Source: Ostrinia nubilalis
Taxonomy: Eukaryota > Arthropoda > Insecta > Lepidoptera > Crambidae
Assembly: GCF_963855985.1 (NCBI RefSeq)
Contig: NC_087109.1
Coordinates: 8,576,001 to 8,640,000 of the forward strand
DNA: 64,000 nt
Reading direction: 5' to 3'
Shown here: one piece after another, positions 11,500 through 23,100 of the stretch
Layout of the letters: each line of letters begins with the position of its first letter
How positions within the stretch are numbered: the stretch's first letter is position 1
Program-made: the position numbers and the translations under genes
The notes under the pieces: model-generated
Databases searched by the model: none
What the model was told of the DNA's origin: nothing
What the model saw: the letters and a program-made list of their open reading frames with translations, nothing else

Positions 11500-11625
11500 C
11501 AAGGTGGACTGATTTCCTCATAGAGGTTTCAGGAAGGCCCGCTAGGCTCTTGCCAACCGGCCAATCTCCAAATCAATGGGGGAAACAAATTCAACAGTAT
11601 ACGTCCTGTGGCTGAAATGATGAAT
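11500..11625 (+). repeat. Degenerate RTE-type LINE 3' end
   Basis: GTGGACTGATTTCCTCATAG and CAATGGGGGAAACAAATTCA are decayed versions of the RTE tail seen intact at 4911. No frame remains. Confidence 0.45.
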
Positions 11626-11939
11626 CATTTTGTCACCGAATAATAAGTACCTATACATATAAATAGTACCTATTAAGTAGGTACATTGTTATTCTGAAGA
11701 CTGACATAGCAATGCAATCTATTCACCTTAAATCTATCTATTACGTGAATAATAATTTTAATTATCGATAGTATTCTGAAAAAGGTTACCTACTCGTATC
11801 TCTAGTGTTTTGATATTTGCTTATTGTTTTCAGGAAAAAAGCTAATAATCTCATTGGAGCTAATTGTTAGGTAGGTAACAAACAGGACAAATGAATTTGA
11901 GTTGGTTTCGGTTAGTTTTATTTTTATTTAGGTATTTAA

Positions 11940-12200
11940 AATCGGTCGCATCCAGGCACCTCCCGCGACCTTCACCAGATCGTCGGTCCACCTAGTGGGA
12001 GACCTGCCCCCGCTACGTCTTCCGGCTCGTGGTCGCCACTCAAGAACTTTCCTGCCCCAGCGGTCATCAGCTTTACGAGCTAAGTATGTGCCCCGCCCAC
12101 TGCCACTTGATTTTAGCGATTCTGCGGGCTATGTCAGTCACTTTGGTTCTTGGAAATCCTTGGGGGAGGCCTTTGTCCAGCAGTGGACGTCTTTCGGCTG
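11940..12200. repeat. RTE-type LINE fragments in opposite orientations
   Basis: On the minus strand 11942-12140 reads like an RTE ORF2 C-terminus (RRIAKIKWQWAGHI, then broken WTDDLVKVAG-like sequence). Directly after it, 12150-12200 is the plus-strand tail GGGGGAGGCCTTTGTCCAGC. The two pieces are back to back. Confidence 0.55.
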
Positions 12201-12224
12201 AAACGAACGAACGATTTAAAACCG

Positions 12225-12300
12225 GAAGCCGTGGTAACACTGTTGCAGCGCTTCGCCCAGCACTTGCCAAATGTTGGTCTCGACGCGCTGGTAGGGCAAA
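12225..12300 (+). repeat. LINE 3' UTR fragment
   Basis: CAGCACTTGCCAAATGTTGG and GCGCTGGTAGGG are shared with 42225-42275, which lies in the 3' region of the LINE at 41420-42375. Confidence 0.5.
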
Positions 12301-12354
12301 AATATAATATAGTAGGACTGCATGAAACTACTAACATGTTCTACTACTAAGGTA

Positions 12355-12430
12355 AGGTGATGAATCGAACCCGGTAGCTCCGAGTGCTGTCAATTCTTAT
12401 TTGGAATTGTTACCACGGCTCCCTCCGGTC
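12355..12430 (-). repeat. tRNA-derived SINE-like fragment
   Basis: Minus-strand GGGTTCGATTCATCA is B-box-like; the upstream half is degenerate. Not a functional tRNA. Confidence 0.35.
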
Positions 12431-13264
12431 ACTGTAGTTTTTTACCCTAAATCAAAATAAATGAAAAGGGAGCGGCCCCGTAGCTGAGCATGTCACGTTT
12501 GTTGATAAGTAGATATACGTAATATTATCTGTGATATAACATTTTGTGTGCATGACACAGACGATAATCCTGAATTCGATGAATATCGTTTGCGTACTTT
12601 TAGGTTTCTTCTGAATTTTATCATCGGTTTTATTATTAGAAGGAGAAACATAAAAATTCCATGCTTTTACATTAATATACAAAGAACTCACGAGCATCGT
12701 CATTCGGGAGACAATTTTGCAAACAAAGGCAGATATTTGACCGCACACCTGATGTTAGTGAGGATGCAGGGATGCAGATGTAGGATGCAGGGTTCTAGCT
12801 CTAGGATGGTAAGTACACCTGCCCTGATTTTTTTCCAAGGATATATGTCTATAATCTACCTTATATGTATTTGCTGGAGAGATAAGCTGCACTTCACTTA
12901 TAATCTTTGAATCTTTGTTTAGACATGCTGCCTCTTAAAAGAATGTAGCGGCACTTATGTCGTGATAAAGCGCAACCTTCACTGATCGAAAAGTCTCAAA
13001 TGCCAGACAGAAACTTTCAATTGAGTACGAACAGTTTAACATTTAGCTACATTCTTTCACAGGCAGACTTGCCTCGACCTTCGCGATTCTCTTTGTCCGG
13101 GTGTAGTAACGTTTATGTTTTCTTTCCTTATCTTTGTAGGAAAATTAAACAGCTGCTAAGTTGACTTCCTTTCCTGATCCACTCAAACAACCAGTAAAAC
13201 TACTTATACCTAGTTACACGTAGCGATTACATTACAACTGAGATCAAATTCGAGGGTACAAAAA
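12431..13264. other. No gene seen
   Basis: Contains a repeated GATGCAGG/TAGGATGCAGG stutter near 12762-12790, but no coding or element signature I can support. Confidence 0.45.
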
Positions 13265-13345
13265 AATATTGAAATCGAACCCGGAACTCCGACTCGATAG
13301 TCTCGTTCACTTGGCATTGGACCACTGGGTCTCCGGTCTCATTAG
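13265..13345 (-). repeat. tRNA-derived SINE-like fragment
   Basis: Minus strand carries GTTCCGGGTTCGATTTCAA (B-box) with an A-box-like CCCAGTGGTCCAATG upstream at tRNA-like spacing. No convincing cloverleaf. Confidence 0.4.
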
Positions 13346-13564
13346 GTAGGTACAAAGTATAATAATAAATAAAAAATCATTTATTCATAGATATCATTTT
13401 CTGGGATGTAAAACCACAACTTCTGCACTAGGCTCGCAGGCCTGTGTCGCAGTAGTTGTATTGTGTGAGCATTAACAGATTACATAATAACGAATGAGTT
13501 TTTAAGAATAATGAAATACTTATCTATTATTAACAATGCTAAGTCCTACCATTTCATAAGCGTT

Positions 13565-13712
13565 CGTTCGTTTCAGCCAAATGACGTCCACTGCTGGACG
13601 AAGGCCTCCCCCAAGGAATTCCATTCTATAACAACGATCTGGTGAAGGTGGCGGGAAGTACCTGGATGCGACGGACTGGCGGGCAGCGCTGGACAGGTCG
13701 TTATGGAAATGT
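13565..13712. repeat. Fold-back RTE-type LINE tail
   Basis: 13565-13620 is a reverse RTE tail (TTTCAGCCAAATGACGTCCA ... GGCCTCCCCCAAGG). It is followed at 13635-13712 by forward RTE sequence (DLVKVAGSTWMR in translation), so the element folds back on itself. Confidence 0.5.
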
Positions 13713-13847
13713 TAATACTATTAAAATCAGATTGATAAAAGGCGCCATTAAACCAAAATGATCGATGAGCCAATTAGCGTTGATGATTGGTAATTAAAGG
13801 GAAGGAGTAACATTTTTTTATTTACAACCAGGAAGCTATTCCGCAGG

Positions 13848-13915
13848 GAATCGAACCCGAGGCCTCTGACCTCTAGGTCTGAGTCTGGTGGTCTTACCAA
13901 TAAAACAGAGGCGGC
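13848..13915 (-). repeat. tRNA-derived SINE-like fragment
   Basis: Minus strand: GGTAAGACCACCAGACTC, GACCTAGAGGTC as a possible anticodon-arm hairpin, and CGGGTTCGATTCCCTG as B box. Looks like the head of a SINE; it lacks a tRNA-like acceptor stem. Confidence 0.45.
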
Positions 13916-14574
13916 AATATCGAAGTAAACATAAGAAAACCCTATCTATAATATAAAATATTATACAGGGTTTTCTTAAGTAAGTTAGGTACATGCATTC
14001 AAAGATCTCACAAATGCTTTCTTATTGTAACAGAAAGATTCCGGTTTTTGCATGAAAAACATTTCATTTCATTTTATTAGAGAAGTGGAATCTGCAAGGA
14101 ACTAAGCTTTGTTGTAGGCTAGTCAATTAATTATTTATTGACTTAATTATGCTGCATTCGATGCAATCATGATTCAAAATTCCGTATGAGTGACAATATT
14201 ATTATTCATTACAGTTCTGCACCAGGAAGTCAAGCCATTTTTGCAAACCATCGTTAGGCAGAGGCAGGCAACATTTTCTTCACATGATTAATTAACATTT
14301 TGGTACAAAACCAATGCAAGATAACATGTTTCTTCTACCATCAACATAATTATTCAAATTAAACCTACATTCAGTGATTAAATAAGCCTACTTTTTAATT
14401 TCAACTGTTAAACAGATTAAACTAACAGTTAATACTCAGACAAAAATCAAAATAGATCACTAATAAAATACCTAATATTGATAGGTATGATGTATTATTA
14501 TCTAAGTCTACGTATCTTCTACCTAAGTTACATAATTTACGAGTAGGTACCTAAATATTATAATGTCTTATCAC
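13916..14574. other. No gene seen
   Basis: AT-rich sequence without recognisable features. Confidence 0.5.
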
Positions 14575-14706
14575 AGCCTGCCATTATTTGATACTATCTC
14601 TATGCCAAATTTCATCAAAATCGGTTGCGAGGTTTAAGCGGGAAAGCGTAACAGACAGACAGACAGACAGACAGAGTTACTTTCGCATTTATAATATTAG
14701 TTGGGA
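14575..14706 (+). repeat. Truncated lepidopteran repeat ending TTATAATATTAGTT
   Basis: Contains ATCTCTATGCCAAATTTCAT, a (CAGA)n run at about 14649-14676 and CGCATTTATAATATTAGTT. Longer copies in the opposite orientation lie at 26775-27044 and 33620-33842. Confidence 0.65.
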
Positions 14707-15365
14707 TCCTACATACTTTATTTCTTTTTACCAACCTATAAATCAGTTATTTTTCGATGATAAGAATAAAAGAAAAAGATTAGATTTCGCTTTATGATGC
14801 GTGACAGCGTTCATGTACTCGGTGTGAATACCAACGATAAATTTATCTGTGTATTAAATCGATAAAGTTTATAAAATGTTGTGTATCCCTGCCGACAACC
14901 AACGGAAGCTAAGCAATAATGGAACAAGACAGACATATGTCCCGCTATAAAAATCATAGTGGTCGAGTGTATCATAGGGAAAAAGTCCCCTTCATCTTTA
15001 TGTAATGGGACATAATGGCTAAATAAATGGTCTCTCACACTACGCTGCCTTTGAGCGATATTGACATGGGTAAAAACTACTAATATCGAAAACGAATCAG
15101 TCATAAAAATTACATTTTCTAGAGAACCATCAATCAGCTCCATGGTGACACCATAAGAAAAGATAATCTGCTGGCCGCAGGAACTTCCTTAAGTTCCTTA
15201 TGGTGTAGCGATGTAGCGTGCGCGAGACGTGCGCAATGATATTTACTTAATTTTGTACTAAGACCTCGGAAAGGTAATCTCATACAAAGTTAGCAAAACC
15301 TAATTAAAATAAATGGTCTAAGACTATTATGTTACTACTTCCTAACCAAACTAATTTATAGTAAC
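14707..15365. other. No gene seen
   Basis: A minus-strand frame at 14811-15143 has no recognisable motif and ordinary AT-rich composition; treated as chance. Confidence 0.4.
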
Positions 15366-15602
15366 ACTCTATGCCCGCGACTTCGTACGCGTGAAAACCA
15401 GTTTTTGCAACATTTTTCATTGTTGCTCTGCGTCTATTACTCGTAGCGTGATGGTAGCCTATAGCCTATATCCTTCCTCGATAAATGGGCTTTCTAACAC
15501 CGAAAGAATTTATCAAATCGGACCAGTAGTTCCTGAGATTAGCGCGTTCAAGTAAATAAACAAACAAACAAACTCTTCAGCTTTATAATATTAGTATAGA
15601 TT
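15366..15602 (+). repeat. Lepidopteran SINE-like repeat
   Basis: Runs from GCCCGCGACTTCGTACGCG through TCCTCGATAAATGGGCT and CCAGTAGTTCCTGAGATTAG to TTATAATATTAGTATAGATT. Other copies lie at 1555 (reverse) and 45738. Confidence 0.65.
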
Positions 15603-16570
15603 ACCATTTACCTACCAAATGTTGTAATTTAGTGTAGCTAGAATCGAATCCTATACTTACTTGTTCAATTCTCTAACCACTAGCCCACCACAATATTTTT
15701 ATTATTCCTTGTCAATTGTAAAATTAGTTCACAATACAATGAATCAGTGCGGTGACAACAATGCACTCAGAATACTCAGATGTTTGGATGCTTGCGCCTG
15801 AGTCACACTTACTTGTAGCTCCAGTGATTTATCAATGAACAGATGCCTGTATTTGTTATTTTCTTTTCATACTATTGTATAGTAGTTTTTTGACAATGCG
15901 TAATCAACGTATTAAAAATATTAACTTGACCTTACGTGTTTTGGCAGCATACTTTAGCAACCGCACCTTATATCGTATAGGCCCGCACTCCACAGAGCCA
16001 CAAAATATAGCTATGGTAGAAAATAACTTTGTCGAAGTTGGATAAATACAACCGGAAAACTTGTTTTCAGCGGCGAAAGTGCTGGGTAAAGGATTTAGGA
16101 AAATTTCCAATTCGTTTACTGTCTATCTATCTGATAAACTCGCAAGTCGCAATGATATGTATTACTCATCATAGATTAAAACGCTATAAGTAATAATCAC
16201 TAATCAGTTAAATACTTTTTAAATAACATCATCTGTTGCTAGTTAAGTATAACAAGTTTAATCGATCCTGTTTTCCCGAAGGATGCGCCGTAACAGTATT
16301 CTGTAGCTAATCGAATCTTTCACGAGCTCAGTCTAGTTTAGAAAATAGGTAGGTAATAAAAATTGAAATCCCTCCTGCACTTGAGTGTAGCCCTATCTAG
16401 CTAGCTTATTAGGTAGGTAAACGGTAAGTATACCACCTAACTTAAACTATAATCTTAGACACCACTGTGGATTAAATTGCTGAGTCATGATCCTCTAGAA
16501 GTGTTAGCATATAATTTACTTACGGTATGTTATTCAAGAATCACAATACATAACACAGCTCAACAAAAAA
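15603..16570. other. No gene seen
   Basis: AT-rich. A reverse B-box-like AATCGAATCC occurs at about 15650. Short frames are not supported. Confidence 0.45.
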
Positions 16571-17738
16571 AAATTTTTTTTTGTTGCCCTGGTTATTTCT
16601 TCGGATTTATATACTTTGAAGCATACTATTTACGAATGTATTAACGAAAGTACTGAATTGGCTCTAGTTTTTATGATATTAATGTTTAAGTGATAAACAA
16701 TTTATATGGGCTCTTTGAAACATGCGTTGTTAATAAGTGACCAGAAACCTGGACTAAATTAGTTTTTCTGCACAATTTTAAACGTAATGGAACCAGATAC
16801 TATCAGTAACAATGATATTACGATAAAAAAATGTCATTACCACTGACAATGTGGCAGCTGGAATCAAGGAATGGCGGTTATAGTGCGACAAGGCTATTAG
16901 TATGTGGGGAGATTTAGAATGTCATTACCGAAGGAAGTAATGACAGTAATATTGATGTCATTACTTGTCAGATTGTCTGGACGCCTTAGATTTTTACTTC
17001 GCCTTACACTTATACGTCTAATACCCATTTTGTATGTTATATGGAACTATAGGACAAAGAAAATTCACTGGGAACAAGATGTGTGGGCAAATTCGAATAT
17101 ACATGCACAAATTTATAAAAAGCTATTACTTATTCTGTATGTGAAGCTTGGAGAGGTTTAGTGTTGATTGTAATCTTTTTTAGGTAACTAGAAAGCACTA
17201 AATTACACAGTTTATTGGGCAAAATATGTCGAAGCAAATATGAGCGTAATAAGCTGCACTTTCTTCGCAGTCACGTGGGTAGATGTTTATTTATTTTTAT
17301 GAAATTGCAGTGACGTGCAGGTATAATGATTCTATCAAGACGTAAGAGTGATGGAATAAAGATATCAAGGTAGATAAGATCGTTTCCTGACTGATTAAGT
17401 AATGTTGGTCACATAGCGAAATTGACCCACAACATTTGAGTAAGAAAATTCTATAAAAGGTGTTTCTCTGAAATCTAACATTATTTATGCATTTTTTAAA
17501 TCTTTTTACTTCTCTGTAAATTAATTAAAACCATTCAGAACAAAATTTGAGGTTCTTTTTAGGTAAATTTGATTTTATAAAATGTACTTGCTTAATTTTC
17601 TAATATTTATAGTGTAATCAGAACAAGACGATTTAAAAAAAAACTAGAGCCAATCTGCTAAAAGTAATAATAGTTTCGTTAATTGTGGGTCTCAATTGAC
17701 ACAAAATCATTTAAATATCAAGGGCAACAAAAACACTG
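16571..17738. mobile_element. 1.16-kb TIR element, apparently non-autonomous
   Basis: Left end TTTTTGTTGCCCTGGTTATT and right end AATATCAAGGGCAACAAAAA are inverted. About 85 bp further in, GATTGGCTCTAGTTTTT-like sequence again pairs between the arms (16655-16675 with 17636-17656). TIRs are thus about 95-100 bp and imperfect. The left end abuts a perfect A/T palindrome (16561-16586). A plus frame at 16904-17161 has no recognisable domain. Confidence 0.6.
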
Positions 17739-17995
17739 TTGACCAGTGATAATACGAAGCCGGGGATGTGTCGCTGTGTTACCTTGACCTTTTCTTTACA
17801 GTCAAATATTCAACATTCATAAGAAATGGCAGTGTCGTAACCGTTCAGATATTTTAGATTTACACTAGCATCTGACTTGATTATATTACCTGAAGGAAAG
17901 CACGTTTAAACAAGGTAATAACGTACGTTACGCGGGTAGTCATCGGGAAAATACCTCAATCAAAAGATTTGAACTTTATTACAACTAGGTAACTA

Positions 17996-18115
17996 ACGCC
18001 CGTATTCACCATCATTCCATTCCTAATGTTTAAGTGACCCCTATGAAAACAAAATTCCTGCTAAGTGTTACCATAGGGGTCGCATAAAATTAGGGATTGA
18101 TGGTAAAACGGGCAT
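17996..18115. mobile_element. MITE
   Basis: Inverted ends: GCCCGTATTCACCATCATTC and the complement of GCCCGTTTTACCATCAATCC; the inner arms pair around CCCCTATG / CATAGGGG. Confidence 0.65.
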
Positions 18116-18118
18116 AAG

Positions 18119-18301
18119 ACTAGGCGCAGACCACCGATTTTTAGTTGGCCGATAGTTGTGCGTGTGCCCGATTTTAAATTGTATGAAGAATCGGCCAAAT
18201 CAAATCGGTGTACTTAATGTGCTCACTTCCATACATGCCCATACTGATTAACTGCCCGACTAAACTATCGGCCGACGAAAAATCGATAGTCTGCGCCTAG
18301 G
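18119..18301. mobile_element. MITE, TAGGCGCAGACC family
   Basis: Ends ACTAGGCGCAGACCACCGAT and ATCGATAGTCTGCGCCTAGG are inverted; inner arms contain GGCCGATAGTT. Further copies lie at 35438-35612 and 41094-41268. Confidence 0.75.
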
Positions 18302-18366
18302 CTAAGTATTATTACATCGATTACCTAACCCAATCTAAGCAGAGCTTGTAATACAGTATACAGACT

Positions 18367-18483
18367 TAGGCTGAGTTGCACCACCTAACTTTAACGGTAT
18401 CACGATAACCGGCGCTTTTTGTATGGAGTTTGACAGGTTTTTGACGTTTGTTAAAGTTAAAGTTAGATGGTCAACCCAGCCTA
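18367..18483. mobile_element. MITE, GGCTGAGTTGCACC family
   Basis: Ends TAGGCTGAGTTGCACCACCT and AGATGGTCAACCCAGCCTA are inverted around a core with GGCGCTTTTTGTATGGAGTT. Further copies: 28262-28352 (partial), 40497-40625, 63049-63166. Confidence 0.7.
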
Positions 18484-19077
18484 TGTAGGTGACGAATTCA
18501 AACGTGTCATAGCACAGCGCTCACTGTGGCAGTGCAGATAATGTGGGTTTAGGTATCCTAAGCACTGCAATCACTTTGGTGACAAATACAGGCTCAACTT
18601 TAGACTATTCTGAGTGATAGAGCACGTGCTCATCAAAAAAAATCATGGCGGAATCGTAGTATACCTACTTATTATTATTCTGTGGCGGAATTCAAACCTG
18701 TAGGGTGGTAGGGTTAATACTGGAACGTGTAAAAGTGCTTTTAAAAAGCCTACTTGCATAAATAATTGAGTTTTATGGGTTTTTTTATGCCACCGCAAAG
18801 AATACTGTAAGCAACCACTAAGCTGCCGTACTAAGTGCCGTACGCTTCATCGCTATTAATTCAAATTACTGTCAATTTGGACGGGAAACGTTGTCACCAT
18901 ATCGAATTACATGAGTCAGTGCTACAATTAAGTCCACCATGGTCTGGGACCTTCGACCTGGCTGGCCTTTGTACCGAATAACTGTGGGTCACGGTGGCAG
19001 CGTGTAATTTGCTTTAATTGCTAGATACATACCTGGTGTCTTTGTCACTTTAGTCTGTCAATTGTTTAACATGAAAG
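18484..19077. other. No gene seen
   Basis: No recognisable gene or element. Confidence 0.45.
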
Positions 19078-19202
19078 GCTCGGCCAAACCAACGCGTGCA
19101 GCCTGCGTGTGCGATGGCGATTAGAGTCGCAGCGATCTATGCACGTGCAGTGATCGCCATCACCATTGCCGACTCGAGGTGCACGCCTTGGTTTGGCCGA
19201 AG
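19078..19202. mobile_element. MITE with GC-rich inverted ends
   Basis: GCTCGGCCAAACCAACGCGT on the left pairs with ACGCCTTGGTTTGGCCGA on the right; arms continue with GTGCA and GCGATGGCGAT / ATCGCCATC. Confidence 0.65.
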
Positions 19203-19729
19203 CTGAAGATGATAGTGTTATATACCTATATGCACTAAGCACGTACGATTCTCATAATCGAATTCATAACGCTGTTTGGTTTTGTTTACGTACGAAAAAC
19301 GATTACCTTAACGAGAACGATATTTATTCGTGCAAAGGATACTGTCCTAAGCTGTGTCATGTTTAGCGAAATTGAATAGTTTCAAGTTATTTAGCTAATA
19401 AGGTTAAATGGACAGATATTTAAGAGCTTGACCATCGCCGTAAGGTAGCGTCCCTATCGGTTTTCTACAGGCTACACTTCGGAGAATGTGCGAAAGAATT
19501 ACACGAATTAATTCCACCAGCCCCCTTCCATCATCAGGGAACCAGACGCAGGTTAGCGTACCATCCCTATATTGTTGATTGCACACATGCTCAACAGCTG
19601 TGTCCACAGATAAATCGTGCGTTTTGTTTGCTTGGACAAATTGAAAAAGGTTTTCATCTGTGACGCAAACCGGGCATTGGATGCGTACGGCACGTGGAAG
19701 TCACCTTCGATTTTCGATTATACCACATG

Positions 19730-20010
19730 GTTATTTATCTTCTAATTTTGTTTTGGCAAAGTACGGGACTATTCCCACCTCTCGTTCTCACCACTGCAAC
19801 TCCTGTGTAGCCAGGATCTACAGCTTGACCGCCAATAAAAACCCAACTTGCTATTAGTGAACACATTTCTGCTCACGATGGACTAATTATCTGCTATACT
19901 CTCGACTCTCTAAAGCACAACATTTATAAAAATTTTGCTGGGGTAATGCACTCACCAGTGAAGGTCAAGTTTGTCCCGGGGAAAGTGTCCAATGACAGTT
20001 TTTTCTTACG
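19730..20010 (+). repeat. Interspersed repeat with TGTGTAGCCAGGATCTACA, split
   Basis: ACCTCTCGTTC, TGTGTAGCCAGGATCTACA and CAAGTTTGTCCC occur in the same order at 49746-49860 (plus) and 35165-35290 (minus). Here about 90 bp of other sequence separates the halves. Confidence 0.5.
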
Positions 20011-20159
20011 GACTTAATATTACTTTCATGGGTTTGATTTTTTCGGTGGTTTGTCCTATGGTCGCAATGTTCCAAATAGTCCCGTTTTTGCAGTGGGGCT
20101 AGCTTACTTATTTTAATCTTTAATGTCTTAGGAATTAGTACATAAGGCGAACTTAATGC

Positions 20160-23100
20160 CATAATGTTTTCTTTGCCAGTTAGCGTTAATTCTGTAATTT
20201 AAAAGATTATTTTATTTTCTAATAAGATTAAATAAAAAACAGCATCCGGTATGAAATCCTTTATTTAGTTTTTTGGTATTTTTTGAGACACTTTCCTTTT
20301 TGTATCCACATAGGTGAAGTAATATAAAAAAGGATCTTTTTACAGTGACCACAAAATTTCAATGATCCACAAATTCAGAATTTTGACAGTTTAACAATGT
20401 TTGCCTAGTAAAACAATAATATAATTTGACTAATAAATTGCCATTGACAAATTGCGAAAGTTTAGTGTTTGAATTAAAAAATATAGCTTATTTTAAATTA
20501 ATAGGTTAATTTTGAAGACTTAAAAAACTTAATCTAAGCACACAATATTGTAAAATTTCAGATAAAATTAGATTGTTTTTAAAAATAAGTAGTTACGTAA
20601 TAAGTAGAAGAAACTTTAAAAATTCCGCAATTTGAAAATGGCGAACGGCAGTAAAAGCACACAAGCTTGATCTGACACAATCAAATCAACAACAGTAAGC
20701 ACATAAATTAAATTTCAGTTTTATTCATTCCCAAAGTTTAAACACAGATTATAACTTTTATTGTACTTACGTGTTGGTTCCTTATTTATAGATCCGAAAA
20801 CACTGATTCGTTATTGGATAACGCGGTAGTTACTAAGTATTTTACATTATGGCAACACTAAATGTTACATTGACTGTATTCTATGTCAAACAATGCCCAC
20901 AGTGCTTTGATTGCTTACCTATTTGCGACTTGTACTAAACTCTGATCGTCTGTCAATTCAATAATTTAATTATTACGAATTATACATGAGATCGAACGTA
21001 ATGTTATATTTTACAGAATTTAGTCCGCCATTTTTCACTTAACTCAGATCAAACTTAGTACAAACGCATAAAACTATTGTATTTATAGATAGATAACTTT
21101 AACAAACGGTCTTACAACAATTTTACAACATCATAGCAATAAATAAAAAATACACATTTTAGAACTTTTTTTCAACATCTGGCAACTTTTAAAAGCGCAG
21201 TTTTTGATTCCGTTTAAATTTAAAAACCCTTGATTGTTTCATGAGAAAAGAGTTATGCCTCTCGATGAATGTTATCTACTTATCATTATATTACAGAACG
21301 CATGAGATTGGGTCTCATCCTATTCACTAAAGCCTGGTCCGTGAGCACGTAGAATTTTGTCCAATGACCCCAAGCTACCCATTCTTATCGCTCGCGCGTA
21401 ATTATGTTGCTATCGCGCTCGCACACTCACTGCGGGTGCCAGTCGCACAGTCGCGACAGCAATATAATTACGCGCGAGCGATAAGGATGGGTAGCTAGGG
21501 GTCAATTTCTACGTGCTCACGGACCGGGCTTTAGTCATAAAGGTCGTTATGATCACTAAATGCATAATATAACGCTACACGTATAATATACAGGCTAAAG
21601 TTATATTATACGATTTTTGTATGTCAGCCTTTTTGTGCTTCTAATTTTTACCTTTACAATCGAATTGAAAAAACACTGAAACAATTTAAAATAAATGAAG
21701 TAGGTAGGTATAGTCAAGTGCAAAAACAGACACCTACTTAAGATAATGTGCTTGCGCATGCACCTACTAAACACTGATAATAATGTAAATATAAAGATAA
21801 ATATTTCGTTTTAAACATAAAGTTCATGTATCAAGATAATATTTATGACACCTAATTAATTATAATAAGTATGCATGCAATATGATAACTTTTAAATCGA
21901 TTGCAATTAATTAATATTTATTTGATTTTAAACAAGGCTGACATATACAAACATTATGAATTAAGTGACTACTGCGACGTTTACAGGCCGCAGTGAGACA
22001 AAAATAAGCTAATTATCGTTATAAAAAATAACTCGTTTTTGCGCGTGCGAGTCTTTATGCTGATCCTAAAGCCGTTACATGTAAAATAACTTACAAATAA
22101 ATTCCGAATCAATTTACGATTACCGTTACAATATTTTACAACCCGGTCGGTTAACTGCGCACTTGGCGGCCATGACGTCACATCGACGAACGGGGGAGAT
22201 GTGCAGGTACGAGGGACTACAACTTATTTGTTTCCCTGGCAGATGATAATGGACTATACGCTGCCTGCCAAAACAGAGTTCGCTCGCGGTTTAGAGGCGC
22301 ATCTAGCGGCTAGCCTGGACTTCTTGTGGACCAGTATTCCAGCGAGGCGCGCAGCTAATTCGACCGGATTGTACATGCGTCATTATTGCATTTTATCTGG
22401 TTAAAGTAATTAGTTCGTTTTAAAATGATTAGTGATTTGGTTCAAATTAAACCATGTTTAAATTAATGCTTTTATTAAAATAAAGATTATAACTACATAA
22501 AAAAACAATACATAATTAAAAAAACAGCATAAACACTCGCGCCTCAATAACGAGGTTGCAGCATACGCTACCTTACAATTAATACTTTTTTTATTGTATT
22601 ATTTGTCGAATTTTTAACTTTTTTTTGTTGTATGGCACCACAGCCACTAATTTTAAGACAATCACACACGTGTTTCCCGCCAATTCCACTGGCGAGCTGG
22701 GGGATTCAATTTTTTTATTGTTTTTTCCCTCACAAACAGACTCAGTAGTCTCAAACCTCACTCGCTGTGGAAAAAGGCTACATTGTGCATAAATAAACGT
22801 ACTGTACGATGTGTTGTCAGACAACAACTGTCTAAGGCGAGAAATAGTTTTTTAATCAACTTTTTTGAAGGAATAGACGTAAAATTACTGTCAGTAATTT
22901 GATTGTACGTTTGGAATTTAATTGAGGACAAAAGTTCCAAGAGTCTCCCAGGGGCATACAACGTCACAAAATGTCGTTTGCTGACTTTAAACAGCACATC
23001 ATATGCGATTTTGAAATAAAATGTACAGTCTGATGTGCTGCTGACAGTATGTGACGTAATAGGTCATCAGGTTTCACATGACATTAACTCATGTGTGACA

